A model generated the notes under the pieces. That model ran no database searches. It saw nothing but the letters and a program-made list of their open reading frames with translations, and was not told where the DNA came from. This document shows, one piece after another, positions 59,602-64,000 of a stretch of 64,000 nucleotides of DNA (positions are counted from its first letter, which is position 1; every line of letters begins with the position of its first letter). The stretch is from Pilaira anomala. Lineage: Eukaryota > Mucoromycota > Mucoromycetes > Mucorales > Mucoraceae. The DNA is taken from positions 186,001 to 250,000 of the forward strand of contig JAIXMQ010000026.1 in the NCBI GenBank assembly GCA_025716855.1, written 5' to 3'. The position numbers and the translations under genes are program-made.

Positions 59602-59620
59602 AAAAAAATCCTTGGGTGTG
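59602..59620 (-). repeat. Right terminal inverted repeat of the transposon
   Basis: AAAAAAATCCTTGGGTGTG, exact inverse of the left end, followed by ATATAT. Confidence 0.88.
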
Positions 59621-59632
59621 ATATATATATAT

Positions 59633-61237
59633 TTATTGAATATTGCTACCAAACGTTTGATTCCATTTCAATAGCTCATTAATATCTTTTTCCCATCCAG
59701 ATCCATCACTGATATGTGTTACACATGGAATTGGGTATTTTGACATACGAACCTTTTTGTTTCGAGTCATTTAGTTTTTTCATTAGTTTATCAATCATAA
59801 ATATCTTTACCTTTACGTATTCTCCTTTATGCAACATAAATATTTCTTGGCCATCAATTGAAACTTCGATTTGGCTTCGACTTTTATCTCCAATCTAATA
59901 TCGTACAATTATAAATACAGTATATTTTTATATAGAGTTAAATACTCTCTTTACCTTTAACTCAATGTTGGAACTAGGTGGTAATAATACAGTTCTAAAT
60001 GATAATGACCTAGGACAAATAGGAGTCAAAACCATACTCTGGACACTAGGATGAACAATAGGTCCGCCAGCAGATAATGAATAAGCTGTGGAACCAGTCG
60101 GTGTAGATACAATTAATCCATCGGCAACACATTCTGTCAAATACTGATTATCTACAAAGCAATCGATCGTTGTTAAGTGAGGAAATCTACCACGGTGTAA
60201 AGTCACTTCATTCATCACTTGTCGATCATCTACTTCAATTCCATCCACTTCAATTCTTTTACCATTCAATTGATGTAATGAACAAAACAATCGCATTCTC
60301 ATCATTAAACCAACTTTACCTGCAATCATATCACTTAACACATGCTGAAATTTTTCAAATTCTAAAAAAAAAATCAGTATTTCATGCATAATTTACACAA
60401 ATATGTCTTACTGTAGGACATTAAAAAGCAAAGTGTGCCTAATGAAAAACTAATGACGGGTGGTGCGGCCTTGGGAAATAATGAAGATAAATGAAGCATC
60501 GTACCATCTCCACCTAGTGTAATTGCGAAATCTACAGTACGCGTATAATCATCTCTTTGACCTATTTATAACATCAAATTAGCTGATAAATCACTCATTG
60601 CTAATATATAGGTTTACCTACTCTTTTCAATAACATGGACAAATGGAAGCTCGGTTTGAAATTGTTCTGCTACCTCAGGCTCAACAATAATATTCATATC
60701 TGGTTGAGTAACATGTAGCCAACTACAACAAGAAGAAAAAGAAACATGAATGATCTTATTTAAAAGCTTAATTGTTGTACTTACTTTGCAACTTCAATTA
60801 ATGCTTTTTCTGTCTTGATATCATTTGGTTTCTTGACAATCAATACATTGTTTGGTCTTTTACTCCATTTTAAATCGTACATACCACTAAAAAAAGTTGG
60901 GGAATCAATGAAATCAAGTCCTCTCAAGCATGAACTTTTTTTTTTCTTACCCATAAGTGCTTCCAGGCACCTGTAAAATATCACTCGATCTTTTAGGTTT
61001 TATTAAACTTGTATCATTGCCATCCGCGTCTAGACAAAAATAAAAGCTGTTAAAAAATTCTTCTAGCTTTCCAAACACTCATAAGTTACCATAACGATCT
61101 TTTGAAAGTTGTAGTCCTACTTTGTCAGGTAATGTCGTCGTCTTTCTTAAAAGACCTGTATTATAAAACCTCTTTGTAGCTAATAAACTACAAGACGACA
61201 AGGGTAAACGATGAGTTAATGGGAATAAGAAACGCAT
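59633..61237 (-). CDS. NAD(H) kinase, mitochondrial (POS5-like)
   Basis: Eight exons (61237-61090, 61029-60951, 60886-60785, 60722-60622, 60561-60412, 60361-59955, 59894-59811, 59752-59633) close to 396 residues. It phosphorylates NAD(H) to NADP(H). Seen: basic Ser/Arg-rich presequence ([23 protein letters not shown]..) typical of mitochondrial import; [18 protein letters not shown]; catalytic [13 protein letters not shown] (160-164); [20 protein letters not shown]; and the second motif [19 protein letters not shown], then [11 protein letters not shown]. This matches yeast Pos5, the matrix NADH kinase (414 residues). A transposon end lies 12 bp past the stop, so the 3' untranslated region must run into it. 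Introns lie inside several conserved motifs. Confidence 0.9.
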
Positions 61238-61375
61238 GACAAAAAGAAAAAAGGGAATGAGAAGAAGGGAAAAAAAAATACGAAGAGTATTATATATACT
61301 TTATTTTCAACCAGTCAAATGGTTTATGACTCAATATGTCAAACAAAAAATATGTGTATAGATCTCCGCGAATCT

Positions 61376-62331
61376 TTACCGCCTTTTACTTTCTCGACCT
61401 TCCTGTTGATCCCACTGGTTTTTTCTTTTCTCTGCTTGTATTGGTGGTTTTGCAATTCGACTCGCAACTTTGGCGGCTGTAGCCATCGCTTGTGCCATAG
61501 CTGAACTTTGTTGTTGTGATAATTCAGGTTGTTGCGTAGGTACGAAATTAACAGACGTTCTATTCTGTTGTGCTGCTGCTTTATTTTCTGCTTCCTTAGT
61601 CTGCGTCTCCAAGAGACCGTCAATATAGAGTTCCTTTGAAAACCCATAAGGATCAAATTTATCTTTATCAAAATTACTGCCAAATTCTTCTACGTCTGTA
61701 AACTCGACTAATCGTGCATAAATACGTGGATTTCTAAACGCTTTATTGTGTTGAAGATGATCGTTTAATCGATGACCTGATGCTTTTAGTGATAAAAAAT
61801 GAGCTATCTTTTCCTAATTATTCTATTGTTAATGATGCTTTTTTTCTAAATGAAATATACCACTTACTGCTCTTTCTGGATCGCAAGTTGTTTGTGGTTC
61901 GTCAGGTATACCCCAATTGTCTACACCTTCGATAGGTTTTGGCGCTAAAGCTGCCATCAATCTTCTATTGTATTCATTCATTTCTACATTGGGTGCTTTT
62001 ATAATTTTCGGAATGACCGCTGCTATTGCTGCATTGAGTGGTGTAGTTGGCTTTACTTCTTTATTTATAGCAGTAGGTTTCACTACTGGTTTTTTTTCTA
62101 CGTTCTTTTTAAGCTAATAAATATAAGTTAAAAAAAGAGTTTTGTATATCGTATTTTTGATAATTTTAGTTACTATTTCGTAAACTATTTTTTACAAAAT
62201 AAAAAAAAAAAAAAAAGAACGATCAATAATTTGCTTATTTTAAACAATTCAATCTATTTACCTTCAGTTTGTTCATCGCTTGATGAAGAAGAATCATCGT
62301 CTGAATAATTAACAAGACCAGCTAAACTCAT
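61376..62331 (-). CDS. SAP30BP/HCNGP-like transcription and splicing regulator
   Basis: Exons 62331-62262, 62097-61868 and 61813-61376 give 245 residues. The start SLAGLVNYSDDDSSSSSDEQ is the acidic serine-rich N-terminus found in the family. The HCNGP domain follows at about 95-165 with KIAHFLSLKASGHRLNDHL, HNKAFRNPRIYARLVEF and EEFGSNFDKDKFDPYGF. The tail is Gln/Ala-rich and ends basic (RESKRR), a likely nuclear signal. Animal SAP30BP links to Sin3-SAP30 repression and to splicing of short introns. Both ideas fit this window, which also holds SIN3 and many tiny introns, though linkage is coincidental. The acceptor at 62098 was chosen because others hit a stop. Confidence 0.85.
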
Positions 62332-62439
62332 TGTGTATAAAGTAGAAAGAAATAAAAAAAGAAATCACTTTTTTTTTTTTTTTTTTTTGGTTCTTTGACG
62401 AGCTGCTGGGAGCTAAAACGAAAGAAAAAGTTTATTATT

Positions 62440-64000
62440 TTATGAGGAAGACGGACTTGTACAAGATCGTTTTCGATTCTTTATGGTTGTTTCATCTTTT
62501 GGTTTCAAATTTTCTAAGCTTGTTTTACGAGATACTTTGTTCCACAAAGGAACATGTTGTTCCATTTGTTGTTGAGATAATTCATCTAATTTTCGTTGTA
62601 ATACATCGTTTTGTAATTCAATTCCGAGTGAACTATAAACTGTCGCGTTTGGGGTATCGTTTTTATGAGTTTCGCTTTCGCCCATAATATGGTAAGGGTA
62701 ATCGCTATGTCTTCTAGGATTACTAGGTTTCTTTGGTATCTCCATTTTCGGTTTTTCTGTATTTATTATACTCTCCATAGTCTCCTTGGACGGGGGTTGA
62801 TCTATAGATTCTCTTCGTTTTCTTTCCTCTTGTTGTGCTGCCATGACTGGTGAAAGTGTGCTAAATGTACCTCGTGATAATGCCATAAACACAAATAACC
62901 CAATCATAATTACTAATTGAAATAATGACACTCGTCTTTCAAAAGATAACTACGAGTAATTTGTGTTAATTAATTTTTTTTTACATGTATAATAAATATA
63001 TTTACCTGATCAGCTAATATATTGATTTTTGCAGACATTTCTCTCATATCACTATCTGTTTGATCTTTCAAATCTTCGTACCATTGTTCATAACGTCGTT
63101 TCTATAACATAAAATAAATAAGTACAATACTTAACAGATATATCTGCTATGATTTTACCATATTATCAATTCTCAAACTTGCCGTTTCATTTAAATGTCC
63201 AATGAGTTGAATCAATTGAGCCTGATGTTTCCTTTCTCGATCATTTAAAACATCATTTAGGTTCTTATTTTGATCGTCAAGGTATCGCAAAGAAAGTGTC
63301 ATGTTTCCTTCTAAACCATTCAATCGTTTCATAATTGTTTTATAAATTGATTCTTGGGTGCTTCCTTCCTTGGCGTAATTAGTAGGTATAGCTGCTTTTG
63401 GGGGAGGATGTTGATGTGGTGGTCGACTTTCTTCCGTTAAGGCTATAGATGCGGTTGTGGTTGTCGTCGCTGATGTCGTTGACGTCGTTGTGGATGATGC
63501 CTTTGCAGATGATACTTTCGTAGAGGATATTCTTGTAGAGGATGTTTCCATAGATGGTATTGTTGCAGATGATGCCGTTGTATTAGATGTTGAGTTCATA
63601 CTGGATGATATATCTATGGGAACTGTCTTGTTTTGGGTGATTTTTATTTCATCTTTAGAATCTGTGCCAATTGATGAATGAGTATCGTTAATATTTATCT
63701 CTTCTTTTGTTGCACTTGTTTCATCGTTTGTTTGAGAAGATGAAGAAGAAGATAGGTCAATACCAAAAGTTTCTGTATCCATACTACCTAAAGAATTAGA
63801 GCTTGTGGGTACAACTAATTCATCGATTAACGAAGATTCTATAAGCTCAAGCTCAAGAGAAATAGGCTCCTTAACGGTAGTAGTGGTAGTATCTGTATCT
63901 ACCGTTTCCATGCTGGGTCCAGATTCGGTTGTATGTATCTCTATTACTGGTTTTAATGGTATGTCAACAATAGTATCATAATTTATAGGTGGGATCAATT
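62440..64000 (-). CDS. SLP1/SUCO-like ER membrane protein (C-terminal part, runs off right edge)
   Basis: Exons from the right edge: 64000-63159, 63101-63006 and 62949-62440, open in one frame. The N-terminal part, which should hold the SUN-like domain, lies outside. Seen: a long Ser/Thr-rich acidic stretch (63420-63990), then SIYKTIMKRLNGLEGNMTLSLRYLDDQNKNL. This coiled-coil signature of the SLP1/SUCO (osteopotentia) family is followed by more coiled coil (EQWYEDLKDQTDSDMREM), one transmembrane helix (LFQLVIMIGLFVFMALS) and a polar tail of about 140 residues. Yeast Slp1 with Emp65 protects unfolded soluble proteins in the ER lumen from degradation. The topology fits that role. Confidence 0.82.

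Larger units (their letters stand above)
55000..59620 (+). mobile_element. Complete DNA transposon with intact transposase gene (Plavaka/CACTA-like)
   Basis: 4621 bp. The left end CACACCCAAGGATTTTTTT is matched exactly by the inverted right end (19 of 19 bases), and AT lies on both outer sides (54998-54999, 59621-59622), fitting a 2-bp target duplication. Inside: a G-rich left subterminal block with a direct repeat, one three-exon gene with a fully open frame (55962-59320), and right subterminal copies of a TTGGCTTAAACTTTG-like motif. Ends starting CAC plus subterminal repeats are CACTA-like. The protein resembles the fungal transposase family with DDTSGN and KPKLH motifs, which I associate with Plavaka elements from memory. 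It lies 12 bp beyond the stop of the NAD(H) kinase gene. Confidence 0.85.

Noticed and set aside
1..64000. CRISPR arrays, operons, bacterial promoters, rRNA genes
   Set aside because: The DNA is eukaryotic nuclear; no spaced direct-repeat array or rRNA sequence was seen.

Overview
The window is eukaryotic and fungal. It is AT-rich, and its genes are split by short (mostly 40-120 nt) GT..AG introns, many of them packed with oligo-A or oligo-T. It carries fungal hallmarks: a division-1 chitin synthase, the vacuolar chaperone VTC1, TRP4, THR4, an Ipl1/Aurora kinase and a Cdc25-type RasGEF. The style (very AT-rich, dense short introns, EF-1alpha with an 18-nt exon) fits an early-diverging fungus, most likely Mucoromycota (Mucorales-like). 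The species cannot be fixed from the sequence alone.

Layout. 0-1.2 kb: 5' part of UTP20 (minus), cut by the left edge. 1.2-5 kb: gene-poor, with two TA-flanked MITE copies and a dead zinc-finger gene relic. 5-30 kb: compact housekeeping block of a PH-domain Caf120/Skg3-like protein (+), threonine synthase (-), a LEA2-type membrane protein (-), a wax-synthase-like MBOAT (-), CIA30 (-), a small secreted protein (-), Aurora kinase (+), GDP-mannose pyrophosphorylase (-), an unknown protein (+), TRP4 (-), VTC1 (-) and SIN3 (+). 30-41.3 kb: accessory island with a C2H2 zinc-finger gene ending in acidic SUMO-interacting-like repeats, an F-box fragment, a full F-box/LRR gene, a Ty3/gypsy relic, a frameshifted tyrosine-recombinase-like gene with a MITE at one of its splice sites, and a decayed PIF/Harbinger-type transposon. 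41.6-54.5 kb: EF-1alpha, RasGEF, chitin synthase and an alpha/beta hydrolase (all minus). 55.0-59.6 kb: a complete DNA transposon with matching terminal inverted repeats and an open three-exon transposase gene. 59.6-64 kb: mitochondrial-type NAD(H) kinase, SAP30BP/HCNGP and the 3' part of an SLP1/SUCO-like gene, all minus.

I joined exons by hand using reading frame, GT..AG borders and recalled family sequence. In every housekeeping gene the joined frame stays open from start to stop (or to the window edge). The frame breaks I found are confined to the mobile-element and relic genes of the 3 kb and 30-41 kb regions, so they look like real decay rather than general base-calling error. The genes do not form one pathway. 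Related themes are the cell wall and its precursors (chitin synthase, GDP-mannose), growth signalling (RasGEF) and chromatin/transcription (SIN3, SAP30BP, the Caf120-like protein).
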